A stretch of DNA of 64,000 nucleotides, from NCBI GenBank assembly GCA_015680685.1, contig MNCI01002801.1:350657-414656 (forward strand), written 5' to 3'. Under the pieces are notes generated by a model. The model was not told where the DNA came from and did no database searches. It saw only the letters and a list, made by a program, of their open reading frames with translations. Shown here in pieces: positions 37,885-49,043 of the stretch (positions are counted from its first letter, which is position 1; each line of letters starts with the position of its first letter). Source of the stretch: Gnetum montanum. Lineage: Eukaryota; Streptophyta; Gnetopsida; Gnetales; Gnetaceae. Position numbers and translations under genes: made by a program.

Positions 37885-38297
37885 GAGACCATCCAAACTG
37901 AAAATCCAAGGCTCTAAAGGTAGCATTCTTGAGAAAGGAACCACCCTCGGGCATTAAGGATGATGCCTATCATTATTAGGCAAAGGAAACCTTCATTCTG
38001 CCTTTCCTTTTCCTTCTAACAAGTCTGGAATTTGCGTCTGTAAACATCAACAGTAGCAAAATGAGCCAGCAGCATGTGGTGAGCCACCAAGTATGGCTCT
38101 AGGCCAGATTCCCTAGCAGTGTAGTTTGCAGACATGAATTTGGAGCATTGTCTGGGAGCATTTCAGCCTTGGTCGTAGCCCTGGCTTGCAAAAATATGCG
38201 GCTGGTTGATTTTGATCCACTGCTTCACTCTATCACCAAATTCTGTGAAACAGAGCTCCGTGTATTCCTTAAAATCATCAGTATATGAATTTCCCAT
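37885..38297 (-). pseudogene. Family-1 beta-glucosidase fragment
   Basis: Minus-strand peptides in the right order for a plant GH1 enzyme. First [20 protein letters not shown] (38240-38290), then [16 protein letters not shown] (38170-38222), then, one frame over, APRQCSKF and EPYLVAHHMLLAHFATVDVY (38020-38150), then IGIILNARGWF and ALDFQFGW (37885-37980). The usual W-T-F-N-E-P site, whose glutamate is the acid/base catalyst, reads KINQP, so that glutamate is glutamine. Frameshifts and missing ends make it a pseudogene. These enzymes hydrolyse beta-glucosides in plant cells. The identification rests on motif recall. Confidence 0.8.
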
Positions 38298-38867
38298 GTT
38301 AGTTAATCAATGGTGGAATGCAAAAAAAAGGGGTTAATACTAGCAAAGCAGAGCGCCTGTCCCCTATTCCCATCAATATGTTCCTTTTGCCAATGTTGAT
38401 GCCATTCGCACCACCACCTACGAGCGCTGTTAGAGGTGCCCACTGCTAGGATAGAAAGGCAGGCTGCTGCTGCTGCCCAGAGGGAGACTTGCTATCGGTG
38501 CTGCGATCACATGCATGTGCACTGTCTAGACCTTCCATCACTGTGGATGCCTATTGCTGTTGATGCTGCGCTAAATGCTAGCTACAGCTCCTGCCACTTG
38601 CAACGGGCTGCCTATCATCTACTGACCACCATCGAGAGTGAAAAAATAGAACCCTATGGTTGACTGCTACCGTTTGCAGTTGCTAACATCATGCTGTAAA
38701 GCTGATGTACCTCCGTGAGCTTTCCTACCTATTGATGCTGCCTGCCTGCCTGCACTGCTACCATTGATTGCACCATGCATTTGCTGAGAGAGAGGAGAAA
38801 GAGATTGCCCACTACAGTTTGCACACTGGGAGAGCCTCTAACACATTTGTAGATAGTTGATGAGCCC

Positions 38868-39050
38868 CTACAGCTTGCTCTTTTGAAGAAAACCAGAGTG
38901 AAACCCAAAGACGTAGGAATTCTGGTTGTAAACTGCAACTTATTCAATCCAACTCCTTCTTTGTCTACCATGATCATAAACCACTACAAGATTTGTGGAA
39001 ATATTCTGAGTTTCAATCTTGGCGGAATGGGTTGTAGCACAGGAATCTAA
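38868..39050 (+). pseudogene. 3-ketoacyl-CoA synthase (KCS) fragment
   Basis: A 60-codon open piece ending in TAA that matches the core of plant KCS (FAE1-like) condensing enzymes: [17 protein letters not shown], then [17 protein letters not shown], then [11 protein letters not shown], with the active-site cysteine codon at 39033-39035. The N-terminal membrane region and everything after GMGCSTGI are missing. KCS enzymes carry out the first step of very-long-chain fatty acid elongation in the ER. It is a captured fragment, not a gene. Confidence 0.85.
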
Positions 39051-39833
39051 GACGAAATTCATTCATAGTGCTACAAAAAAGGCGATGCTAAGGCAATTAT
39101 ATAGGAAGCATTTGAGCAGGGATTTCATATTTCATCTTACGTTTATTTGATCGAATCTGCTGAATCTCTTTTGCGACCGAATGGAAACAAGTGTTGCACA
39201 AGATGATAGATGCTTTCAAAAACCATATAGATAGCATGGTGGCAAAGGTTACAATGACCACAGTTTTTTTATGGAACACACGACAACCTTACTGAAAATA
39301 GCAGCAGTGCCTGACGCCAACGCATTTGCCATTCCCATTGCCAATCCATCAAGTGCGATAACAAAGACATGAAGACACAGCAAGACAGGTGCACAACTGA
39401 ATCAACGGAACCAGGAGATCTTTTAGCCAATGCCGATGAATCAGGGTTACTATTTATTTGGAAGAAACTATCATCAATGAAGAAAAATACAAAACCCAAA
39501 CGCAAGGAATTGAAGTCACAAAAATAAAATTTCAATTTCATATGGTCCGGTGGCAAAAAGATAATTTCAACAATTTCTCACATGCAATAATGGTATGGAG
39601 CGCTTGTTAAAGATCTAACATCAATTTAATTATCCCAAATTTAATTATCCTAAGTGAATTGCTAAGGCTTTATACACAGCGGGTAATTAAAATCCTAAAA
39701 TAAAAATAAAATAACAATTGTATGAAGCTCTTATAAGATGGAGGTCTTGGCTTTATTTTTAAAAAAATTATTTTATAGGTTATTGCTTATAAAAGAAATA
39801 TTTGTAATATTTACACATGTCAATGTTAGCATG

Positions 39834-40917
39834 ATTTTCTCCTAACTTTATGTATAAGTTACAACTTCCTAACTTGTTGGGCAAGTAACATCTCCTAACT
39901 TGTTGGGCAAGTTATAACTTCCTTACTTGGGAGAGAAGTTAGCTAAGATATTTTGGAATATCTAACTACCTTTGAACCCTATAAAAAGGCTTCAAGGGTA
40001 GAAAGGAAAAACACACTTAGGACTACTAGCTCTCACTTGGAGTCACACTTTTGGGATCATATCACACTTTGGGGTCTCACAGTCGGGGTCTTGGAGGAAG
40101 ATTGTAAAGAAGACATTGTGAAATATTTCTTGTAAGATGACTTGCTAAAGACAACATTTCAGCCTCTTTGTCATAGTCCTGTGAGTTATGCTTATTTTTT
40201 TATTTTTTTTAAGTTGTTTAGCCAGTGGTTTACATAGTCTCATGCTTGGCAAGTAATTTTGGGATTTTTANNNNNNNNNNNNNNNNNNNNNNNNNNNNNN
40301 NNNNNNNNNNNNNNNNNNNNNNNNNNNNNNNNNNNNNNNNNNNNNNNNNNNNNNNNNNNNNNNNNNNNNNNNNNNNNNNNNNNNNNNNNNNNNNNNNNNN
40401 NNNNNNNNNNNNNNNNNNNNNNNNNNNNNNNNNNNNNNNNNNNNNNNNNNNNNNNNNNNNNNNNNNNNNNNNNNNNNNNNNNNNNNNNNNNNNNNNNNNN
40501 NNNNNNNNNNNNNNNNNNNNNNNNNNNNNNNNNNNNNNNNNNNNNNNNNNNNNNNNNNNNNNNNNNNNNNNNNNNNNNNNNNNNNNNNNNNNNNNNNNNN
40601 NNNNNNNNNNNNNNNNNNNNNNNNNNNNNNNNNNNNNNNNNNNNNNNNNNNNNNNNNNNNNNNNNNNNNNNNNNNNNNNNNNNNNNNNNNNNNNNNNNNN
40701 NNNNNNNCAACAACTCATAGTACTTGGCAAAGTTGGTTGAATCTCTTTAAGATAAGTCATCTATAGTTTTACACACAACCCAATCGTTTCATTTTTCACA
40801 ACCGCACACCGCAATAGCACACACACATACTCACATTAACTACTGAGTCTATTTGGAGGTATCTGGGCCTTGGTGTTGCTAGAGACTAGCAAGCACCTAA
40901 ATCCTATTTGAGGACAC
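39834..40917 (+). repeat. LTR-like module (solo LTR or TRIM?)
   Basis: Starts TGTTAGCATG and contains two copies of CCTAACTTGTTGGGCAAGT (near 39860-39915), a TATA-like CCCTATAAAAAGG near 39981, and a downstream region resembling an R-U5. The N gap interrupts it, and an end near GAGGACA is possible. No target duplication was found. Confidence 0.35.
40271..40707. other. Assembly gap (437 N)
   Basis: A run of N with no sequence. Any open frame across it is meaningless. One further ambiguous base is at 57938. Confidence 1.
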
Positions 40918-40920
40918 TCG

Positions 40921-42534
40921 TTGGTGGTCGCGTCCCAAACGATCGCCAACATATTTGATGAGGCAAACCCAGTAAGACCCCAAAACCAATCCATGGGGGT
41001 CTACAAGGATCCTCTCAACACCAATGATGCACCATATGTGATTAATATTATCCATGTGGAAGACAAACAAAATGTGCAACAAAAACCTTTTGTGATTCGC
41101 AGGCCTTCAGAAGACACACTTACCCCAACATATCCTCAAACTCCTTTCATCATGCGCACATCTCCCACACCACCAAAGCCATTCATTATCCGTATACCCC
41201 CTTCTGTTGTAGCAACAACCTCATCATCTAAAAATCAACCCATCCCCTTTGTGATCCGAATGCCAAAACTCCTTGATACAAAACCCACCTCCATTCCCCC
41301 GTGACCTCTGCAAGAACATCTTGCCAATAGACTAAGAGAATGCTTGGAAGGAGAAAACCATCGATAAAAATTGGGACCACCAAAGCCAACACCGCTAAAC
41401 GCTATTCCCATGAGTCCGTCTATTAATGAGCCTGGTATGAGTTATCAAAACAAGAATAATGTCATGAGTTATGTCCCAAACCTAGCATCCTTAGCTACTA
41501 TCATAAAAACCCCTCCTCAAGAAATACAAATGTTGGGTCAGATGGACCAAATCTCTACAGACAAGGGTGCCCCAAATGGTAAGGACCTAGCGAGTGCATT
41601 GACCCAGGTCACACAAGCTTTAAAAGAAAAGAATACTTCTCTAAGTCTATACGACATAGTAATGACTTCACCAGTACATCGAGAGGCTCTTGTGCGTATG
41701 TTGATGTCGGTCCCTATTAGTGAGGACCTTCCTGTAGATGAACCATCCATTCATGCAATATTTTCTGCGCAACCTTAGGAATCGAAGACCACATCCCTAG
41801 AGTTTCATGTTAAGGACATTAAGCTAGATGAAAAAATAGGAGAAGTCACCATAGCCCCTATGTTCATAACGATACAGGTTGATCATTTCAAGATATGTAG
41901 GATGTATGTGGATGACGGCATGGCAAAAAACGTAATACCTTTTTTCGTCATTGAAAAATTGGGGCTTACTGAACAAATACAGCCCACAGCAACCTCTTTC
42001 TTGAAATCCTTTAGTGGTTCCCATGTTGGGATGAGAGGTATGATCACCTTAGATTTCATAGCTAGAAACCAATTCCCCACATTAGCTGAATTCATAGTGG
42101 TTGACAAAATGCCAGGGTTCAATCTGATTCTAGGACATCCCTGGCTAGCTCAACTTAAAGCCGTATCCTCACCGATTCATCAAGAGATCCATCTACCTTA
42201 CGAGGGCAGTGAGATCATCATACGTGGGGATACAACAACATCAATCACTTCCTCACACCCTAAGGTAGGTCAAGAGTCAAAAATTGAGTTCATTGAGCCT
42301 AAGCAAGAAAATGTGAACATACATCAAAACGTAAACCCAACATTGACTCACAATCCAACTAGGACTGAAGAAACACAAGAAGACATAGACATAAGAGCCA
42401 TTCCTACTAATGTCCCTTGGTCAGAACTACCCTTTGACATCACTAATGAAGGGGAAGGTGAATATAAAATCATACCTATATGCCCAACCCCACATGTTAA
42501 GCTACAAAAGATCAAGAGGCAACTCAACAACTAG
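40921..42534 (+). pseudogene. Gag C-terminus and protease of Tat-like element
   Basis: One reading frame throughout, with only a few stops (about 41302, 41366, 41776) and no frameshift. 41080-41290 encodes four spaced repeats of a P-F-I/V-I/M-R motif (KPFVIRRP, TPFIMRTS, KPFIIRIP, IPFVIRMP). 41640-41760 has SLYDIVMTSPVHREALV, a conserved pre-protease segment of Tat elements. The protease follows at 41830-42180, with the active site as YVDDGMAKNVI and the distal FNLILGHPWL. The D-D-G replaces the usual D-S/N-G. The frame ends at 42534, well before RT. Confidence 0.75.
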
Positions 42535-42540
42535 AACAAA

Positions 42541-42732
42541 ACTACAAAATGTCTGAAATGACGTTAAACTATGAAATGTTTGAAATGACATTAAACTACA
42601 AAATGTCCAAAATGACGTTAAACTACGAAATGTCCAAAATGACGTTAAACTACGAAACGTTCGAAATGACGTTAAACTAGGAATCGTCCGGTATGACATT
42701 AAACTTCCAACAAACGTCCGCAATGACATTAA
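42541..42732 (+). repeat. 27-bp tandem array (7 units)
   Basis: Seven direct units starting at 42541, 42568, 42595, 42622, 42649, 42676 and 42703 (the last is 30 bp), each like ACTACGAAATGTCC followed by AAAATGACGTTAA. The junction of successive units gives the recurrent word TGACGTTAAACTAC. Looser copies continue at 42855-42900. It lies between the protease stop and the antisense gene. Confidence 0.9.
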
Positions 42733-43292
42733 ACTAGACACGGTCAGAAATGGCCAGTTCTATTTAAAATTTTCTAAAAACGTTACTACCTTTGGCCCAC
42801 CATGGCATAAAACTGGTAATCCTTTCTTTCTTTAACAGTAGATGCAGCAGTCCATCATGACTTTAAACTGATGTACCCAGCCCGAAATGGCTTTAAACTA
42901 GAGCCAACAAGTTACAGATTCATGAACTCCCGTCATTTTACATTGAATTTTCGTTTACAAGTTACAAGTTACAATTTAGATTCATGCACGGTCGCTGCCT
43001 TCTTTTTGAAATATCTACCTTACATTTCGCTTTACATTTTAGAAATTTATGCTACCTTTAGTTGCACATACATGTTCACAATATACTCAAGAAAATAAAG
43101 AAAAACAATGAAAAACATGAAAAATAACAAAAATATATATATAAATACATGAAACGGCAAAGTAATGAAAGAATGCAACCATTTTATACCACAATTAGAT
43201 CCAAGTCATTACATCAGTCTTTCTACATTCCATTAAACATCCAAAAATCCAAAGAAAAAGATTTAACGGCTTAAGCCTGACTAATGCAAAGC

Positions 43293-46200
43293 TCATGGAT
43301 GGGGTTGATCTCCAAGATCCTCTTCATCATTTTCTCCTGCTCCACTAGGGCTAGATCCATCATTAACATGTCCCTAAAAATAGAAAAAAAAAACAAGACA
43401 AAATAGGTAAGGGTAATAAAGCAAGTCATAAACACAAAAATCAAAAAAAAAATAACACTAACAATGAAAACAATGAAATCATACAAAAATAAATGCACAA
43501 TAAAACACTCACAAGTGAGGAAGGCCCTAAGTTGATCTCCAAACGTCGCAGAATCTCCTTCTCAGGCATATTTGCCCAATCCTCCTCCAAGCCAAGGTAA
43601 ATACCAGTGAGTGCTTTACCTTTGTCCACTGGGGTCTAAGTAGGGTGCTCAAGAGAGAACACGCCTGTCACAGTCTCCCCAGAGGTGATGGTAATTGTTC
43701 TCTCCAGAGATCCCTCCACCTCAGTGCACTCAACAAACCTATCATAAGAAGGTTGTAAACCTAACCCATCGATGAACATCTCTGCCCGGTGACGTTCAAT
43801 TGAGTCCTCCTTCAGCCATTTCTTATACTGATGCTTGTGGTTCTTTTGTTCTTGGTACTTTGGCAACAAAGGATTTTCAATCTTGACATTTCCTATTCAA
43901 AAAATCTATTTGTGCTCCTTGTTATGCTAAGTCTCGTGTAGCCTGCACTTTACTATTTAAAATCATCCAATAACGTGCGTAGGTGACTTCGGATGAGCAC
44001 CATGTGCTACCACCAGACAACCTAGCAGTAGCAAAGTCATAACGGGATTGGATATCCCTTTTCTCCTCTCTCTCTTTTGCTAATGTCTTCTTCAGTGTGT
44101 GAACCTCATCCCATAGATACTTAGTTGAACACTTGAAAGTCCAAACTATCTTGGCATTCTGTATGACGCAACCAAAAACCGCATCATAGATCTTTTTTGG
44201 GACTTGCTCAATATCCCTTGGTAACTCAGGGAGAGCATCAATGTGGGTAGCTTTAGAAGGATCCCACTAGAGTTTGGCACCTATAGGTGCATACATAAAT
44301 TAGGCGTGATTAAAAATAGACACAAAGAAACACAGTAAAACTAGACACTTAGCATGAAATATAATGTGCACACACCTAGTTCTAGATGAATTTCTTGTAA
44401 GCGGGTGACCACCTCATTAACAATGTTTGTAACAAAATCCATTTTTCTAGGCATCTCAAGCCATGGCTTCAATGGGTCAGTTGATGTGGGACGAGCAGGG
44501 GAGGTTTCTTCAATTAAAACCTGTGATCCTGATATCACTTCCCAAGATATAGGTGCCTCAGGAATTTCTTCTATCCCAAAATAATCAAAATAATCAATAA
44601 CAACACATAAAAATCAAAAGACAAAGAATATAGATTGAGCTAAAAAGGAACATACCAAAAATACCTTTGCTCTCTAGCCTAGGTGGATCACCAAGCTGCA
44701 AAGATCCGTCAAAAAATCCATCAAGGACATCCCTTTCATCACTTGAATTCCTAAGTGCATCCAAGGCCTCTGCAAGCTTCGTTCCCATGTTGCTTGTCCC
44801 CTCCTCCTCTTTTGAGGCAAGAATTTATCCTTCCTCGATTGCTTCTTCCTTTTCTTTTCCTTCCTCCTCAGGTATAGGAGCTAGGACCTCTCTCTCCTCC
44901 TCCAAACTTTTCTCTGAAATAACACCGGAACCTTAAAATTAGTACGATATAACTCATAAGTACATCCAATAGCAATATAAACCAAAAAAGCAAATATATA
45001 ACAATATATATAACAAACCACTTACCTTCCACTGGTAGTATAAACTGAATCTTCTTTGCTCTTGGGGGTCTCACATCTAGGGCAGATTCCTTTACATGTT
45101 CCTTCCTTTTCACCTTTGCCTTGTACTTTCCAACAGTCTCACTAATTAACTGTTTAGCCCTCTTAATAGATGTGCACAAGCTGGGTGGTTCTAATCCCAA
45201 GCTGTCATGGGAATGATGAGAACGGATGGCCATACCTCCACTAGTAACCGATACAAACTCCTCAAAGTCTTCCGGTAGGTCCTGGGATCTAGTGGTGCTA
45301 TATAAGTGGCAAATCCAAGGGCGGGATAATTGCAAACGGTCTCTCAAAATATAGTGGTTATCCTCATGAACTACTAGGAATTCAGTGAACCTATGCAAAT
45401 ATCTCGTAAAGAAAGCAAAGGTGAAGTGGGATTTTGCATGGATGCTTGAACGTAACCTAATAATTTCCCCATGAAGGCTAGATCCTAGAAATTGTGCCCA
45501 ATTGTATTGCATGCCTGTTTCCAAAATCGCACACATCACACACACAGACTCAATCCCAAGGTTTCTCCCTTAAGAAAGAGATTTGGGGAACGCCTGTGCC
45601 CAAAAGAGAGCATACAAGAAGTTCACTTCCATCGATCGGGTATCTTGTCGCATGGCAAATCCCTTGAGGCCCTTAGAAAAACCTAACCATTGCTCAAGTT
45701 CCCTTATGACCTGCCTATCCTTAGTTGCTTTGTCCACGGCCACCGTGGCACCATCCATGGGAATGCCAAAAAGATCGAAAAGAAAATCAGTGTTTAGGTG
45801 GAATGATACCTTCACTCCCCGAACCCATGTGGTAAAATGAGAAGCATCACCACTAAAAGAGTCGACAATCGTAACCATCTTGGCAGTCAGAACACTAAGA
45901 GTCAAGGCTGTAAATAGGTCCATCAAATTGGCCCAGGTGAGGTGACCAATAATCAAATCAGAAGCTTGCTTCTGTAACCACTTTTGTGATTGCTCTACCT
46001 CCCCATACTTTGTAAAAAGCGTAGCCTCAGTACGCCCTGTAGTAATAGTAACTTCTTCAAGGGGGATGATTGATGTAAAAGAAAAACATAGAGCAAAAAG
46101 TTAGAAAAGAGATGTGACACACAATGATGCAACAGAAAAGGAAAATGGAGTCTAAGATGCGATCACTTACCATCTGTAACTAGTGAAGGCGAGGTGGGCA

Positions 46201-46979
46201 CAGGATCAATCCTTTGAGGAAAAATTGGTCCATTAGGAGACCAATCCTTATGCAACCAACCGTGAGCCTGGCAACACTCAAAGGCTCTTGAAAATTTCCT
46301 ATGGGAGTCAACAAGAGCTATCTTTGTCTAGTCCAATACTACAACACGAAGAATGGGGCCTGCCATAGATGTCTCTTGCACTGTGCGCGTTAAAGCAAGC
46401 CCACCATCATCATCATGCATCCCATGTTCATCAAAATAGGGCCTAGATGGGAAAACAACATTCACATTTAGATGATGACATAAAATTAAAAAGAAATCAC
46501 AAGTTAAAGTAAGACACAAAGGAGCATACCTATCCACTTTGTATACCATCCCGGGTGGGTTCTAAAATAAGGTATGCACACGGAGAGCTAGGAAAAGTGT
46601 GTTGTTGCTATTTTAATGACCACAAGTAGGAAGCCCCCACACATGAGTTAAAGGATTAGTCGATCTACGACCCTCAGCAAGGCCTCTTTCAACTCTAAAA
46701 ATCCCCTCATAAATATCAGTGATAAAGGCTAGTATGTCTTATGTGGCCCCAGGCAAAATGGTCTCTATAATATCACGAGCCATCTGTTCACTTAGATGAG
46801 ACCATATGACTACACTGAAATTTTGCAATATAAACGACAAGAACGAACTAGTGCCATGATGGAACCATATTACATGGCGCCCAATTTGCATGTCATAGGG
46901 AGGTGTGTCTGGCCCAAGGGGGCCAAACCAAGCAAGTACCCCAACGAGCTCAATAATGAGAAGAGAAGATTTAGGTCCC
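43293..46979 (-). pseudogene. Antisense multi-exon accessory gene in Tat-like element
   Basis: Seven exons on the minus strand: 46979-46530, 46442-46171, 46036-45026, 44913-44656, 44570-44376, 44280-43513, 43373-43293. The introns are 46529-46443, 46170-46037, 45025-44914, 44655-44571, 44375-44281 and 43512-43374 (85-139 bp). Each has a GT start (two are GTAAGT), a pyrimidine-rich AG end, and a phase that matches across the junction (2, 1, 1, 1, 1, 0). The product would be about 1,000 residues: an N-terminal domain (WFGPLGPDTPPYD, THVWGLPTCGH), a long central exon, a basic patch (KAKVKRKEHVKES), an acidic region, a coiled coil, and an acidic tail. About ten stop codons and one probable frameshift (near 43890) inactivate it. 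The N-terminal part faintly recalls plant-mobile-domain proteins. The 5' end is not certain. Confidence 0.75.
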
Positions 46980-47209
46980 CTGCACGTAACCGAAACATTG
47001 GGTAAGTGAAAAATCTAAGAACTAGCAATAGATCAACATCACATAAACAAATATCCCATCCCATGAGACGAGGACACTAAAATCTATTTAGTGTAATCTT
47101 ATGCTTACTAGGGTACATGGAAATCGGTTTGAAAATAAATCCATGTTTAAATCATTAATCCCAGAAAAACAATAAACAATGTAAAAAATATAAAATTCAG
47201 AAATCATTG

Positions 47210-48440
47210 AACATCTTCACACTGGCCATGTCTTCCTTGAAAAGCCTAGAGACTAAAAACTGAAAATTCAAAAATCATGGTCACACTGCCACAAGGGCCA
47301 AAATCCAAAATTCATGGTCACGCTGCCCAGGGATCAAAATCTAAAAATTGCAGTCACACGGAAATCCTTGAAAATCCAAAATTTTTTGCAGTCACGCTGG
47401 GCCCTTATCCCTAGGTTACGTTGCTGCCAGCCTCCCAACAAAGTCACACTGCCCTGGCAGCCGAAAAATGCAGGGAGCCACGCTGCCTTGCCTAGGGCCA
47501 AAATTTTATAACCCACGTTACTCTCTAAAAATTGAAAAACCCTACCCAAGAATTTGAAGTCACGCTGATCATTTGCCTTGGCAAGCCAAAAATTTTCATA
47601 AGTCATGCTACTCTAGGTTCCCCAAAAAACCCCAAGAATTACAGGTCACGTTGTCCCAAAAAAAAAAACTAAAAATTCAAGACCTCGCTGCTCCAAGACA
47701 AAATCCAGAAACCCCAAGTCATGTAGAGACCCCTTGAAAAAATTCAAAATGTCAGTCACGCTGGGTTCCTTCTGAGACCAAAATCTAAAATAGTCACGAC
47801 AAAAACCCAAAAAATCGCAAGTCACGCTGAATCGGGAATTTGTAGGTCATGTTGTCCTAGGGAAAAGACCCAAAATTTACAGGCCACGCAGCCCTAGAAA
47901 AATTTTTCAAGGGTTAATTTACGCTGTCCCCTTCGAAAATCAAAAATTTACAATCGTACTAGCCATTCTTGCCCCTCCAAAAATCAAAATTTTGTAATCA
48001 TGTTGCCCTCTAGATCCAAAATCTGTGTGGTCACGCTAAGGTCAAAATTTTTAGTCACAAACCCTGCGAAAGCCATGCCAAGAAACCCAAAAACTAGAAA
48101 AACTGAAAATGCCATGGTTCCAAAAGTCCCAAATCGCAAGCCCAAAAATCCCAAGCACAAATTCCCACCCTAGGTAGCGCTACTTGCAAAAATGCTAGAG
48201 AAAAATTGAGGACAAGGAATTTACTTGTGCAGGGCCTTCTTCCACGTTGGAATCCTGACTTGGGGGAGACGTTGGAGGAGCTCTTCACTCTCCTCCATGA
48301 ATGCCAAGGCTACCTACTTCCTTTCCTTGCCCCCGGTTGCCTTCCCCTTACCCTTGTCTTTCATGGTCACACTGACGCTGATACTAACGCCTTGGCTCAC
48401 GTTGCACTCTGGGAAGGTCACGTTGCCCTTCAAGTTCCAA
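47210..48440. repeat. Region packed with GTCACGCTG-type words
   Basis: About twenty exact or near copies of GGTCACGCTG, spaced 25-80 bp (for example near 47316, 47390, 47558, 47752, 47818, 48030), set in C- and A-rich sequence with many AAAATC/CCCAAAA phrases. It lies immediately upstream of the antisense gene, so it is a candidate promoter or enhancer region for it. No coding sense seen; 48440-48840 is A+T-rich and empty. Confidence 0.7.
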
Positions 48441-48844
48441 CAATTCACGTTAACAAAAATGAGGCCTCCTATTTCAAAAACTCTCTTTTCTATTCCCCCC
48501 TTGGTAATTTATTTAATTTATTTAATTTTTGGGCCTTTTATTTTAGTTCCTCTTCTTATGTTAATTACACATGTTCTTCAAGCCATCCTTGCCTTGTGTT
48601 TACCTAACCTTCCTTGTCATTCCAACTTCCCGAAACAAGGCCCAAAATTTCTTGTGAAGAAAGGAGGAAGGTGCTGAAAGATCAAAAAATAAATATATAT
48701 AAACATTTGGAAGGGGCATAAATTTCATAAAAATTTAAAATCTCCACGACCTTATTTTCCACTCGAAAATTTAAAATTTAAATATAGAGTTTAAAAGTCA
48801 AAAAAATTAAAATTTAAAAATAGTGCATACACTTAGTTCAAATG

Positions 48845-48915
48845 GCAACTCAACATGTGGCCCGGTATGGCCTTAAACTGCCATGTGGCCCGATATGGCC
48901 TTAAACTACCATGAC
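48845..48915 (+). repeat. Dispersed GGCCTTAAACT motif copies
   Basis: Two copies of GGCCCGRTATGGCCTTAAACT separated by about 30 bp. The same core ends the units at 42541-42732, 42855-42900 (CCCGAAATGGCTTTAAACT) and 52530-52960. These copies sit just before the RT frame. Confidence 0.7.
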
Positions 48916-49043
48916 TTCCATTGCATCTCCTAATTTTGTCAGTACACAGTTTAATTATCCTATGTTCGTTTACACTTTGTAACTCTCCTATCGAGGGAGT
49001 GTCTCTTACTTCGCTTTCGTTTTAATTGGCAAGAGTGAGCACC

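Larger units (their letters stand above)
37717..40917. mobile_element. Composite insertion carrying two host-gene fragments
   Basis: About 3.2 kb of sequence unrelated to Tat elements separates RGEV of gag (37710) from its continuation (40921). It begins TGTTGGCAC and ends near GAGGACA. It holds a beta-glucosidase piece (minus), a G+C-richer tract of unknown origin (38400-38830), a 3-ketoacyl-CoA synthase piece (plus), an unrecognised tract (39060-39830), and an LTR-like module containing the N gap. Exact ends and a target duplication are not certain. It could be one gene-capturing element or several insertions. Confidence 0.6.

Noticed and set aside
38868-39050. Possible functional 3-ketoacyl-CoA synthase gene
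   Set aside because: Only about 60 of roughly 500 residues are present, with a stop after the active-site cysteine.
39097-39556. Two minus-strand frames after the KCS fragment, considered as a third captured gene
   Set aside because: I could not match them to any family. They are left as unidentified parts of the insertion.
40225-40760. Long open frames on both strands
   Set aside because: They run through the N gap and have no sequence content.
42502-42741. Minus-strand frame with a 9-residue serine/threonine/phenylalanine repeat
   Set aside because: It is the translation of the 27-bp DNA array (27 = 9 codons). The repeat is explained at DNA level, and the frame is not part of the antisense gene.
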